Source: Dehalococcoidia bacterium
Lineage (GTDB): Bacteria > Chloroflexota > Dehalococcoidia > Tepidiformales > Tepidiformaceae
Direction: 5' to 3'
Assembly (NCBI GenBank): GCA_007126855.1
Contig: SLAK01000172.1
Coordinates: 1 to 5,621, forward strand
DNA length: 5,621 bases
The notes beneath the pieces are model-generated. The model saw only the letters and a list, made by a program, of their open reading frames with translations, was not told where the DNA came from and did no database searches. The position numbers were made by a program, and so were the translations under genes. Shown here one piece after another: positions 1 to 5,290 of the stretch; position 1 is the first letter of the stretch; every line of letters starts with the position of its first letter.

Positions 1-1
1 C

Positions 2-355
2 CGCCGCAGCCGCCGCACCCTCAACCAGCTCGCCCGCGACGCCGGCACCTTCCTGGAAGCCGACCGCGACCAGTTCGGCCAGATGATGCAGTTCTACGAC
101 GGCATCCCCATCGGCATCAACGACTACATCCCCGACGACCAGACCGTCGGCTCCAGCAACGACACCAGCACCATCTATGCCATGCAGTTCGGCGAAGGCG
201 CCCTTTCCGGGCTCACCGCTCCCGGCGGCCTCACCATCGAACGCGTCGGCAGCCTGGAAACCAAGGACGCCTCTCGCATCCGCGTGAAGTGGTACGCCAG
301 CCTCGCCCTCTTCAACACCGTCAAGCTCGCTCGCCTCATCGGCGTCCGGCCGTAG
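2..355 (+). CDS. Phage major capsid protein-like, C-terminal part (5' end outside window)
   Basis: This frame is open from the left edge, so the gene starts upstream; 117 residues are visible before the TAG at 353-355. The fragment has the look of the C-terminal third of HK97-fold phage major capsid proteins: a helical stretch (TLNQLARDAGTFLEAD), a short strand reading YDGIPIGINDYIPDD, then a Ser/Thr/Asn-rich loop. It continues with a strand set around STIYAMQFGEG and GLTAPGG, the segment VGSLETKDASRIRVKWY, and an ending LARLIGV. In such proteins this region forms the axial domain and the end of the peripheral domain, and it builds the virion head shell. The hit rests on motif recall; no search was run. 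What follows downstream is ordinary chromosomal genes, not connector or tail genes. It may therefore be the edge of a prophage, a remnant, or a domesticated capsid-like shell protein (encapsulin relatives share the fold). Confidence 0.68.
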   Translation, partial: RRSRRTLNQLARDAGTFLEADRDQFGQMMQFYDGIPIGINDYIPDDQTVGSSNDTSTIYAMQFGEGALSGLTAPGGLTIERVGSLETKDASRIRVKWYASLALFNTVKLARLIGVRP

Positions 356-383
356 CGCGCCGATCTCGCCGACCATGCTCGAC

Positions 384-406
384 GGCCCCCGTGTCTTACG
401 GGGGCC
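384..406. terminator. GC-rich hairpin between convergent genes
   Basis: GGCCCCCGT (384-392) pairs perfectly with ACGGGGGCC (398-406) around the loop GTCTT, a 9-bp stem. It lies 28 bases after the stop of the capsid-like gene and 32 bases from the stop of the convergent oxidoreductase gene, which suits a shared bidirectional terminator. Neither side has a T-tract, so termination may be weak or Rho-assisted. Confidence 0.5.
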
Positions 407-438
407 GCCGGCTGTTCCGAGAACACGACACGTTGTCG

Positions 439-1155
439 CTACGTGCGGACCCGGCTGCCCCTGCGGGCACCTGGCCCCGGCGCCGGGACCAGCCCTTCGC
501 CCGTACCCGAAAGCGCCACCGAACGCCGCGTGAGCCGTTCATCGCTCAGTGCCTGCGCCAGGAAGCGGCCAACGCTGCTGCGGGCAACCTTCATCCCCTG
601 GACGTCGCCATCCACGGATGCGTATGGCAGGTCCGCGACATCGTGATCGGTCAGGTTCACCGGCTGGACGATGACCCAGTCCAGCTCGCTTCCGCGGACT
701 TCGCGTTCCTGCACCTCCGTGTCGGCGATCTGCGGCCGCAAGAGCAGCTTGAACACGATGCGTTCGACGAGCGGCAGACGTTCGCGCGTTTCCCCCACGC
801 CATAGGATGTCTGCACCACCAGCCTGCGAACCCCGTGGTCTTGCATGGCAGTGATCACGTTGCGGGTGCCCGCCGATCGGACATCCATCGGCGTGTGGCG
901 GCTCCCCCGCAGGCGGACCCGCAGCGCGTTCTCGCTTATGCCCAGCGACACGATTACCGCGTCCTGGCCCTCGACGGCGGCGGCCACCTGCCCGGGGTCC
1001 ATGGCGTCGCCGTCGATTGCGACCGCTGAAGGGTACTCCGCCAACAGGGCCGACGCCCGGCGGGCGAACACGGTGACCCGATGCCCCTCAGCCAGCGCAG
1101 CCGCGGTCGCCGCGCGCCCCGAACCGCCCGTGGCGCCTACGATAAGAACGTTCAT
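439..1155 (-). CDS. NAD(P)-binding NmrA/atypical-SDR-like oxidoreductase
   Basis: A 238-residue Rossmann-fold protein, probably cytoplasmic. The N-terminus MNVLIVGATGGSGR carries the GxxGxxG dinucleotide-binding loop (residues 7-13), and ARR at 31-33 follows the second strand, which fits NADP preference. D50 (DGDAMD) matches the acidic residue contacting the adenine ring, SLGIS at 70-74 follows strand four, and QTSYGVG at 115-121 is where related proteins have SS-GVG. VQPVNLTD at 163-170 resembles the family's R/QP-x-LTD motif. There is no clear YxxxK catalytic pair, so it is closer to NmrA-like or flavin-reductase-like atypical SDRs than to classical dehydrogenases; the substrate is unknown. 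I chose the ATG at 1155 because MNVLIVGATGG is a canonical family start. It also has an AGGGGG Shine-Dalgarno sequence six bases upstream; a longer open frame exists but its extra residues look non-coding. The gene is transcribed divergently from the AraC regulator at 1290, its probable controller. The last 18 or so residues (Pro/Gly/Arg-rich) look like an unstructured extension. Confidence 0.88.
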   Translation of the reverse strand: MNVLIVGATGGSGRAATAAALAEGHRVTVFARRASALLAEYPSAVAIDGDAMDPGQVAAAVEGQDAVIVSLGISENALRVRLRGSRHTPMDVRSAGTRNVITAMQDHGVRRLVVQTSYGVGETRERLPLVERIVFKLLLRPQIADTEVQEREVRGSELDWVIVQPVNLTDHDVADLPYASVDGDVQGMKVARSSVGRFLAQALSDERLTRRSVALSGTGEGLVPAPGPGARRGSRVRT

Positions 1156-1230
1156 AATCTTCCCCCTTGGGGTGTTTGTCCACCGTAGGGCGGCCCGGGC
1201 AAACCCTCCATGACAAATCAGCGCGGAAGT

Positions 1231-1258
1231 TTGATAGATCGTCCAGGTGCGGTAGACA
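1231..1258 (+). promoter_or_regulatory. Candidate promoter for the AraC-family gene
   Basis: TTGATA (1231-1236; five of six matches to the -35 consensus) is followed after 16 bases by TAGACA (1253-1258; three of six to the -10). It would start transcription about 25 bases before the ATG at 1290. The -10 is poor, so this is tentative. The 134-bp divergent region (1156-1289) should also hold the promoter of the oxidoreductase on the other strand, but I found no convincing one there. Confidence 0.3.
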
Positions 1259-1289
1259 CACTGTTTCTGCCACGCGACACTCTTCCCAC

Positions 1290-2270
1290 ATGGCGAGTCA
1301 CTATCCGTGGACACCGGTAGATGCCCTCGGTGAAGCCCTGCACGCGGTCCGCATGGAAGGCGTCTTCTACGTGTCCAGCGAGCTCCGCGAACCCTGGAGC
1401 CTGCAGATGCCGCCCTTCGAAGACTGCGTCAGCTTCCACGCCGTCATCTCAGGCTCATGCGGGATAGAGGTCCCGGGCGCTTCGCCCGTCGAGCTTCGCC
1501 CGGGCGATTTCTTGCTCGTGGCGCATGGCCTCGGGCATCGCATGTTCTCCGCCCTCCCGGCGCCATTCACGGAACGCGTTGACCTCGTGCCCCACGAGCA
1601 GGTGAGCGAGCACTACCATCAGCTGCGCTATGGAGGCAGCGGCGCCCTCTGCACCATGATGTGCGGGATCGTGTCCTTCGGGCACCCGCTCGCGCGGGAA
1701 GTGCTCGACCTCCTTCCGCCGCTGGTCCACATCTCCGGCGTCGAACGGGTTGCGAACGGCCGGATGCAAACCACCCTCGACATGCTCGCCGCCGAGGCGC
1801 GGGAACCGTCGCCCGGTGGCGAGGCCGTGATTACCCGCCTTGCCGATATCCTGATCGTGCAAACCATCCGCTGGTGGATCGCCTCCGAACCGGGGGACGG
1901 GCGCGGCATTGTCGCGGCGCTCAAGGATCCGCAAATCGGGCGAGCAATTCTGGCTGTGCACCGCGACCCGGGAAAACGGTGGACTGTCGCCGCATTGGCG
2001 GACTGCGCGGCGATGTCACGGTCGGCCTTCTCGGAGCGCTTCACCCGGCTGGTTGGCACCACGGCCATGCGCTACGTATCCCGCCTGCGCATGCAGCACG
2101 CCATTGCCGGGCTCAAAGGCGGTGACACGCGGAGCCTCGCCCAGATGGCACTGGACCTCGGCTATGGTTCCGAAGCCGCCTTCAACCGCGCCTTCAAGAG
2201 CATGGTCGGTGTCGCCCCCGGTTCCCTCAGACGATCAGCCCGCGAGCGCCATGAGATGACCGCAAGCTAG
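1290..2270 (+). CDS. AraC-family transcriptional regulator with N-terminal cupin domain
   Basis: A 326-residue DNA-binding regulator of about the usual length for the cupin_6 plus HTH_18 subfamily. The N-terminal half (about residues 10-200) is the sensing/dimerisation cupin: DALGEALHAVRMEGVFY is the typical opening, then LRPGDFLLVAHG (69-80) and a MMCGIVSFGHPL segment (123-134). It continues with LLPPLVHI (141-148). The C-terminal AraC domain begins near DPQIGRAILAVH (213-224). Its first helix-turn-helix is about 232-255 (TVAALADCAAMSRSAFSERF) and the second about 282-306 (LAQMALDLGYGSEAAFNRAF). The signature GVAPGSLRR (307-315) closes it. The ATG at 1290 is preferred because it sits just before the conserved cupin start, although no good Shine-Dalgarno sequence precedes it; the transcript may have a short or weakly bound leader. 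In genomes with this arrangement the regulator commonly controls the divergently oriented NAD(P)-binding gene; that is the likely role here. The effector is unknown. Confidence 0.92.
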   Translation: MASHYPWTPVDALGEALHAVRMEGVFYVSSELREPWSLQMPPFEDCVSFHAVISGSCGIEVPGASPVELRPGDFLLVAHGLGHRMFSALPAPFTERVDLVPHEQVSEHYHQLRYGGSGALCTMMCGIVSFGHPLAREVLDLLPPLVHISGVERVANGRMQTTLDMLAAEAREPSPGGEAVITRLADILIVQTIRWWIASEPGDGRGIVAALKDPQIGRAILAVHRDPGKRWTVAALADCAAMSRSAFSERFTRLVGTTAMRYVSRLRMQHAIAGLKGGDTRSLAQMALDLGYGSEAAFNRAFKSMVGVAPGSLRRSARERHEMTAS

Positions 2271-2284
2271 CCGGACGTTGCGCC

Positions 2285-2316
2285 ACGGCGGTGCCTCTGC
2301 TCGCAAGGGCCGCCGT
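2285..2316 (+). terminator. Candidate terminator after the AraC-family gene
   Basis: ACGGCGG (2285-2291) pairs perfectly with CCGCCGT (2310-2316). The stem continues after one wobble and one mismatch with CCT/AGG (2294-2296 with 2305-2307), around an eight-base loop. It begins 14 bases after the AraC stop codon. The only T-run (TTTT at 2328-2331) is 12 bases from the stem, further than in a classical intrinsic terminator. The rest of the 2271-2424 gap shows no promoter I would defend. Confidence 0.4.
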
Positions 2317-2424
2317 ACTGTGGCCTGTTTTACTGAACATCTACCGGGAATTTACCCTCGGGCCGTAACCCCGGGGGCTCCTCGTTCGCTATCCCTTATA
2401 GAAGCGCCGACCAAGGGGGAAAGT

Positions 2425-2994
2425 ATGGCAGTTGTGAAAGCGGAGCAGATGGCGGCCGGCAGCCGGCTCCGCGAATCGGCACAGCTCGAGCGGCTGAAAG
2501 CGCGCGAAGCTGCCGCCTGGGCCGACCTGTTTGAAACCCACCACCGCACGGTCTACCGCACGGTACGCGCGCTTGTGAACGACCGGTCCGCGGCCGAAGA
2601 CCTCACCGGCCAGGTCTTCCTGGAAGCCCTCGAAGGCATCGGCCGCTACCGTGACCGCGGCAAGCCCATCGCCGCCTGGCTCCTGGCTATCGCCCGGCAC
2701 CGCAGCCTCGACTGGCTGCGAAAGCAACGCCGTGAGCAGAAGGCCATCGAGCAAGAACAGCGCGGCCATGCCGCGGAGGATCATGGCGCCGCCGCCGAGG
2801 CGCTGAGCGTCCTGGAAACACTCAAGCCCGAGCAGCGCGAAGTGGTGGTTCTGCGCTTCGTCGAAGAACGCTCCATCGAAGAGGTGGCAGAGCTCACCAA
2901 CCGTTCCGCCGGCGCTGTGAAATCCCTGCAGCACCGCGCACTCAACAATCTTCGGGATGCCCTGGGTGTAAACCCGGAGGAGGGACAGCGATGA
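2425..2994 (+). CDS. ECF-type (sigma-70 family) RNA polymerase sigma factor
   Basis: A 189-residue sigma factor with only regions 2 and 4, the hallmark of ECF sigmas, which redirect RNA polymerase to stress- or envelope-related promoters. Region 2 spans about residues 34-103. It contains FETHHRTVYRTVRALV, then AAEDLTGQVFLEALEGIGRY (56-75, the core-binding and -10 recognition part), then AAWLLAIARHRSLDWLRKQRR (83-103). A charged linker rich in Glu and Gln follows (104-123). Region 4 is about 124-177: LETLKPEQREVVVLRFVEE, then a helix-turn-helix IEEVAELTNRSAGAVKSLQHRAL (151-173) for the -35 element. The ATG at 2425 has a GGGGGA Shine-Dalgarno-like run just upstream. An in-frame TTG at 2278 would add 49 residues with no family likeness and is rejected. 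The stop overlaps the ATG of the next gene (ATGA, 2991-2994), so the two proteins are translationally coupled, as sigma/anti-sigma pairs usually are. I did not assign an ECF group. Confidence 0.93.
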   Translation: MAVVKAEQMAAGSRLRESAQLERLKAREAAAWADLFETHHRTVYRTVRALVNDRSAAEDLTGQVFLEALEGIGRYRDRGKPIAAWLLAIARHRSLDWLRKQRREQKAIEQEQRGHAAEDHGAAAEALSVLETLKPEQREVVVLRFVEERSIEEVAELTNRSAGAVKSLQHRALNNLRDALGVNPEEGQR

Positions 2995-4205
2995 TATTCC
3001 GGCCAACACCGGCGCCAGCCGACCTGCATCTCCTGGAAGCAGCGGTCATGGACCGGCTTGAACCACTCCGCGACGACGCTCCGTCGCCCGACGCCTATGC
3101 CCGCATGCGCGGAGCGCTCCTCTCCGCTGCAGCAGCGCACCACGTGGCCGGCGCAGACGGCGCCGGGCTCCGCCCCTGGCACCGCGCCGCCATCGTTTCG
3201 GTTGCCGTCGCCGGCTTTCCGCTGGCGGCGGGGGGCGCCCTGGCCGCGATGCCCGGCAACGACATCGTTTCCGGCCCGGGCTCGATGGTCTCCAAAGTCG
3301 CCGGCGTCTTCACCGGCTCCGGCGATGGCGGCTCCAGCGCTCTCATGCCCCAGGAAATCGATGACGAAGAAGAGAACGGCAGCGAGACCACCGAAAACGG
3401 CGATGGCGAGAGCAATGGCACCGCAGTCGCAACTACCAGCGAAACCAACGACAACGATGTCGGCACCAACGACGCGAACGGCGATGCCAACGGTTCGGGC
3501 CGCAGTGCAGCCCGCCCCGGCCACGAAGTCTGCTTTGCGGCAACGGAGAACGCCCGCGCCCGCATAGGCGAACTGCTGGACCGCGAGGACATCAGCGAGG
3601 AACAGACCGCCGGGCTTGAAAATGCCCTCCGTGCCATCGAGACCTGCGGCCTGGGCGCCGGGGACGAAAACGCCGATGCGCTCGAAGAAGAAGAGAACGG
3701 CAACGAGGAAAACGGCAACGGCATCGGCGCGCAGGTCTGCCAGCAAGCCACGGCTCACGCTCGCGGCGTGCTCGAAAGCCTGCGCGATCGGCTACCCGAG
3801 GACCATCCGGGTCGCGGCGGCATGGACCGGGCCATCGAAGCCGTCGAAAACTGTGGCGCCGGCAACCGGGGCAACGGCGAGTCCGAAGAAAACGGCACCG
3901 ACACCGAATCGGCCGCCGAAGGGCAGTCCGCTGGCAACCGGCCCGATCATGCGGGACCGCCTGCGCACGCAGGTCCGCCGGAGAATCCTGGCCGGCCAGA
4001 CCACGCAGCCCCTCCGGAGAACCCTGGTGGCGACAATCGGCCGGACCACGCCGGTCCACCGCAGGATAGGCCCGGTTCATCAGCCGCTAATAGCGGCAAC
4101 GGCGGGGACAACCGCCCGGACCATGCCGGCCCGCCTTCCAACCCTGGCGGTGGCAACGATAGCCAGGGAGACGGCCCGCCTGCCGGGCGCGGCCCCAACC
4201 GCTAG
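2991..4205 (+). CDS. Single-pass membrane protein, probable anti-sigma/sensor partner of the ECF sigma factor
   Basis: A 404-residue protein that I cannot place in a named family. Order of parts: a short N-terminal helical region without cysteines (1-63) and one hydrophobic segment (about 65-86, AAIVSVAVAGFPLAAGGALAAM). Then come a Gly/Ser/Val stretch, an acidic Asn/Gly/Thr-rich linker (122-175) and cysteine unit A (180-222). A second E/N/G linker (225-247), cysteine unit B (249-291), a third linker, and a Pro/Gly/His/Asp tail with four RPDHAxPP copies (317-382) follow. Cysteines occur only at 181, 219, 250 and 288. The start is well set: GGAGGAGGG (2976-2984) ends six bases upstream, and the ATG overlaps the sigma stop. 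By position it should bind and restrain the sigma factor through its cytoplasmic N-terminus, with the repeat region outside the membrane. It lacks the HxxxCxxC zinc motif of classical anti-sigma domains, so the role rests on context. It could instead be a sigma-controlled surface protein. Confidence 0.75.
   Translation: MIFRPTPAPADLHLLEAAVMDRLEPLRDDAPSPDAYARMRGALLSAAAAHHVAGADGAGLRPWHRAAIVSVAVAGFPLAAGGALAAMPGNDIVSGPGSMVSKVAGVFTGSGDGGSSALMPQEIDDEEENGSETTENGDGESNGTAVATTSETNDNDVGTNDANGDANGSGRSAARPGHEVCFAATENARARIGELLDREDISEEQTAGLENALRAIETCGLGAGDENADALEEEENGNEENGNGIGAQVCQQATAHARGVLESLRDRLPEDHPGRGGMDRAIEAVENCGAGNRGNGESEENGTDTESAAEGQSAGNRPDHAGPPAHAGPPENPGRPDHAAPPENPGGDNRPDHAGPPQDRPGSSAANSGNGGDNRPDHAGPPSNPGGGNDSQGDGPPAGRGPNR
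3528..3863 (+). repeat. Two copies of a cysteine-bracketed protein unit
   Basis: Unit A (residues 180-222, bases 3528-3656) and unit B (249-291, bases 3735-3863) of the preceding protein align without gaps at an offset of 69 residues. Shared residues include VC at the start, AT and AR with identical spacing, L-DR in the middle, G, A, E, and CG-G at the end (15 of 43 identical). The cysteines are 38 residues apart in both. The pattern suggests two amphipathic helices joined by a turn and closed by a disulfide. Confidence 0.75.
3936..4148 (+). repeat. RPDHAxPP / NPG tail repeats in the sigma-operon membrane protein
   Basis: Four copies of RPDHAxPP lie at residues 317-324, 335-342, 350-357 and 375-382. 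They are interspersed with a degenerate HAGPP (326-330) and with E/S-NPG spacers (331-334, 343-346, 383-386). Spacing is irregular (18, 15 and 25 residues) and codons differ between copies, so this is an old protein-level repeat rather than a recent DNA duplication. It is expected to be extended and disordered, with one His and one Asp per copy. Confidence 0.85.
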
Positions 4206-4231
4206 CAGCGCGGACCAGACACATCCCTCCG

Positions 4232-4258
4232 AAGGGGCCGGCATTGCCGGCCCCTTTT
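4232..4258 (+). terminator. Strong intrinsic terminator of the sigma operon
   Basis: GGGGCCGGC (4234-4242) pairs with GCCGGCCCC (4246-4254) around the three-base loop ATT. Two further A-T pairs extend the stem at the base, and a TTTT run follows immediately. It lies 26 bases after the stop codon at 4203-4205 and separates the sigma operon from the ABC operon. Confidence 0.93.
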
Positions 4259-4289
4259 CCCTGTGGCCGCGATTAAGGCAGTGATTTAC

Positions 4290-4324
4290 TTGTCACTTGA
4301 GAAAATCAAGTTCGGACGTGACAA
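4290..4324. promoter_or_regulatory. Nested inverted repeat, candidate operator of the ABC operon
   Basis: The outer arms are TTGTCAC (4290-4296) and GTGACAA (4318-4324), a perfect 7-bp inverted repeat. Within it, ACTTGA (4295-4300) and TCAAGT (4306-4311) form a perfect 6-bp inverted repeat around GAAAA. A further pair, AGTGA (4280-4284) and TCACT (4293-4297), overlaps the left arm. The stretch is A+T-rich compared with its surroundings. The right outer arm covers the proposed -35 element, so a protein bound here could block transcription. No regulator gene is adjacent; the binding protein is unknown. Confidence 0.5.
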
Positions 4325-4346
4325 AGACGATGCGAAAGCATATCCT
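4318..4346 (+). promoter_or_regulatory. Sigma-70-like promoter of the ABC exporter operon
   Basis: GTGACA (4318-4323; five of six to the -35 consensus), a 17-base spacer, and TATCCT (4341-4346; four of six to the -10). Transcription would start near 4353, giving a leader of about 17 bases that still includes the Shine-Dalgarno sequence AGGAGGT at 4359-4365. Confidence 0.5.
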
Positions 4347-4358
4347 TCCGTCTAAGAC

Positions 4359-4365
4359 AGGAGGT
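4359..4365 (+). promoter_or_regulatory. Near-perfect ribosome binding site of the ABC ATPase gene
   Basis: AGGAGGT matches the anti-Shine-Dalgarno consensus in full, with four bases between it and the ATG at 4370. It fixes the start of the ATPase and predicts efficient translation. Confidence 0.85.
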
Positions 4366-4369
4366 CACC

Positions 4370-5290
4370 ATGGCTGTCCTCGAAGTGCGCGAAGTCACCA
4401 AGCGCTACCGTAACGGCACCCTGGCCAATGACCGGCTCAACCTCGCGGTTCAGCCCGGCGAGATCTACGGGCTGCTTGGCCCGAACGGAGCGGGCAAGAC
4501 GACGCTCGTCCGCCAGGTCCTCGGCCTGCTCAAGCCAACGTCCGGCGCCATCCATCTCGACGGCGTCGACATCGTCGCCGACCCGGGCTACGCTCGGCGC
4601 TCCATCGGGTCCCTGCCGCAGTCGCAGCTCAACATGCAGGGCATCCGCCTGGAGGAGTGGGTCACCGGCGTCGCCCAGCTCTGTGGCATCAGCGCGGCAT
4701 CCGCGCGCGAACGCACCGCCGCCCTGGTCCGCCGCCTCCAGCTCGAAGACTTTGCGCGCACCATGATGGCCAATGCCTCCGGCGGCGTCCGCCGCCTCGC
4801 CGGCTTCGCCGCTGCCATCGTCGCCGACCCGCGCATCCTCATCCTTGATGAGCCCACGAACGACGTCGACCCCGTGCGCCGCCAGCTCCTCTGGCAGTTC
4901 ATCGGCGAGCTGGGCAGCCGGGGCACCACCGTGCTGCTGGTGACCCACAACCTTGCCGAAGCCGAACGCTATATCGACCGGCTCGCCATCATCGACCACG
5001 GCCGGATCCTGCGTGAAGGGACCCCGTCGGCGCTCCGCAGAGTCGTCAGCGATAGGCTCCACCTGGCCGTCACCGCGGCCAGCGAACTCGCGCCGCACCC
5101 CGCCCTGGTTCCCGACCCCCTCCAGCCGGGCGCCTTCTCCTTCGAACGCAGCGACCTGTCCATCGTCGTGGGCTGGCTCGAATCGCTGCGGGATACCGGG
5201 GCCATTAGCGACTTCCGCATTGGCCCACCCACCCTCGACGACATCTACGCCGCGTCACTCAATGGCGCCGCGCAGGAGGCGCCCGCATGA
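4370..5290 (+). CDS. ABC-2-type exporter, ATP-binding subunit
   Basis: A 306-residue ATPase of the DrrA/CcmA-like exporter class, normal in length, acting on the cytoplasmic face with a separate membrane subunit. All nucleotide-binding motifs are visible. Walker A is GPNGAGKTT (37-45), the Q-loop glutamine is in SLPQS (Q84), and the signature is ASGGVRR (136-142), where Ala replaces the usual Leu. Walker B is ILILDEP (156-162) with catalytic E161, the D-loop is NDVD (164-167), and the H-loop is H193 in VTHN. Residues beyond about 225 form the extra C-terminal domain typical of this class, ending with PTLDDIYAASL (287-297). The start is set by the strong ribosome binding site. The stop overlaps the ATG of the permease (ATGA, 5287-5290), so the two are coupled. 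The substrate (drug, lipid, polymer or peptide) cannot be read from the sequence. Confidence 0.95.
   Translation: MAVLEVREVTKRYRNGTLANDRLNLAVQPGEIYGLLGPNGAGKTTLVRQVLGLLKPTSGAIHLDGVDIVADPGYARRSIGSLPQSQLNMQGIRLEEWVTGVAQLCGISAASARERTAALVRRLQLEDFARTMMANASGGVRRLAGFAAAIVADPRILILDEPTNDVDPVRRQLLWQFIGELGSRGTTVLLVTHNLAEAERYIDRLAIIDHGRILREGTPSALRRVVSDRLHLAVTAASELAPHPALVPDPLQPGAFSFERSDLSIVVGWLESLRDTGAISDFRIGPPTLDDIYAASLNGAAQEAPA

Noticed and set aside
289..1029. A 246-codon open frame on the + strand opposite the oxidoreductase gene
   Set aside because: Its product is Arg/His/Pro-rich without any family likeness, and it lies antisense to a gene with clear Rossmann motifs and a good ribosome binding site.
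1175..1217. TTTGTC/GACAAA inverted pair in the divergent region
   Set aside because: Only six bases per arm with 31 bases between them; such pairs are expected by chance and no second copy supports an AraC site.
2278..2424. A possible 49-residue N-terminal extension of the sigma factor from TTG
   Set aside because: No ribosome binding site precedes it, the residues do not resemble any sigma region, and it would run through the terminator-like hairpin.
3688..3722. GAAGAAGA/AACGGCAACG repeats that look like a DNA microsatellite
   Set aside because: They are explained by the Glu-Asn-Gly linker in the coding frame; the units vary and no uniform tandem period is kept.
2781..3758. A 325-codon open frame on the - strand across the sigma and membrane-protein genes
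   Set aside because: A shadow produced by the G/C-rich codon bias of the + strand genes. Its hydrophobic Gly/Ala/Val look comes from antisense reading of Glu/Asp/Asn codons, and it crosses two coupled genes.
4352..5098. A 248-codon open frame on the - strand opposite the ABC ATPase
   Set aside because: The + strand encodes a complete ABC ATPase with every motif in place; the antisense product matches nothing I recognise.
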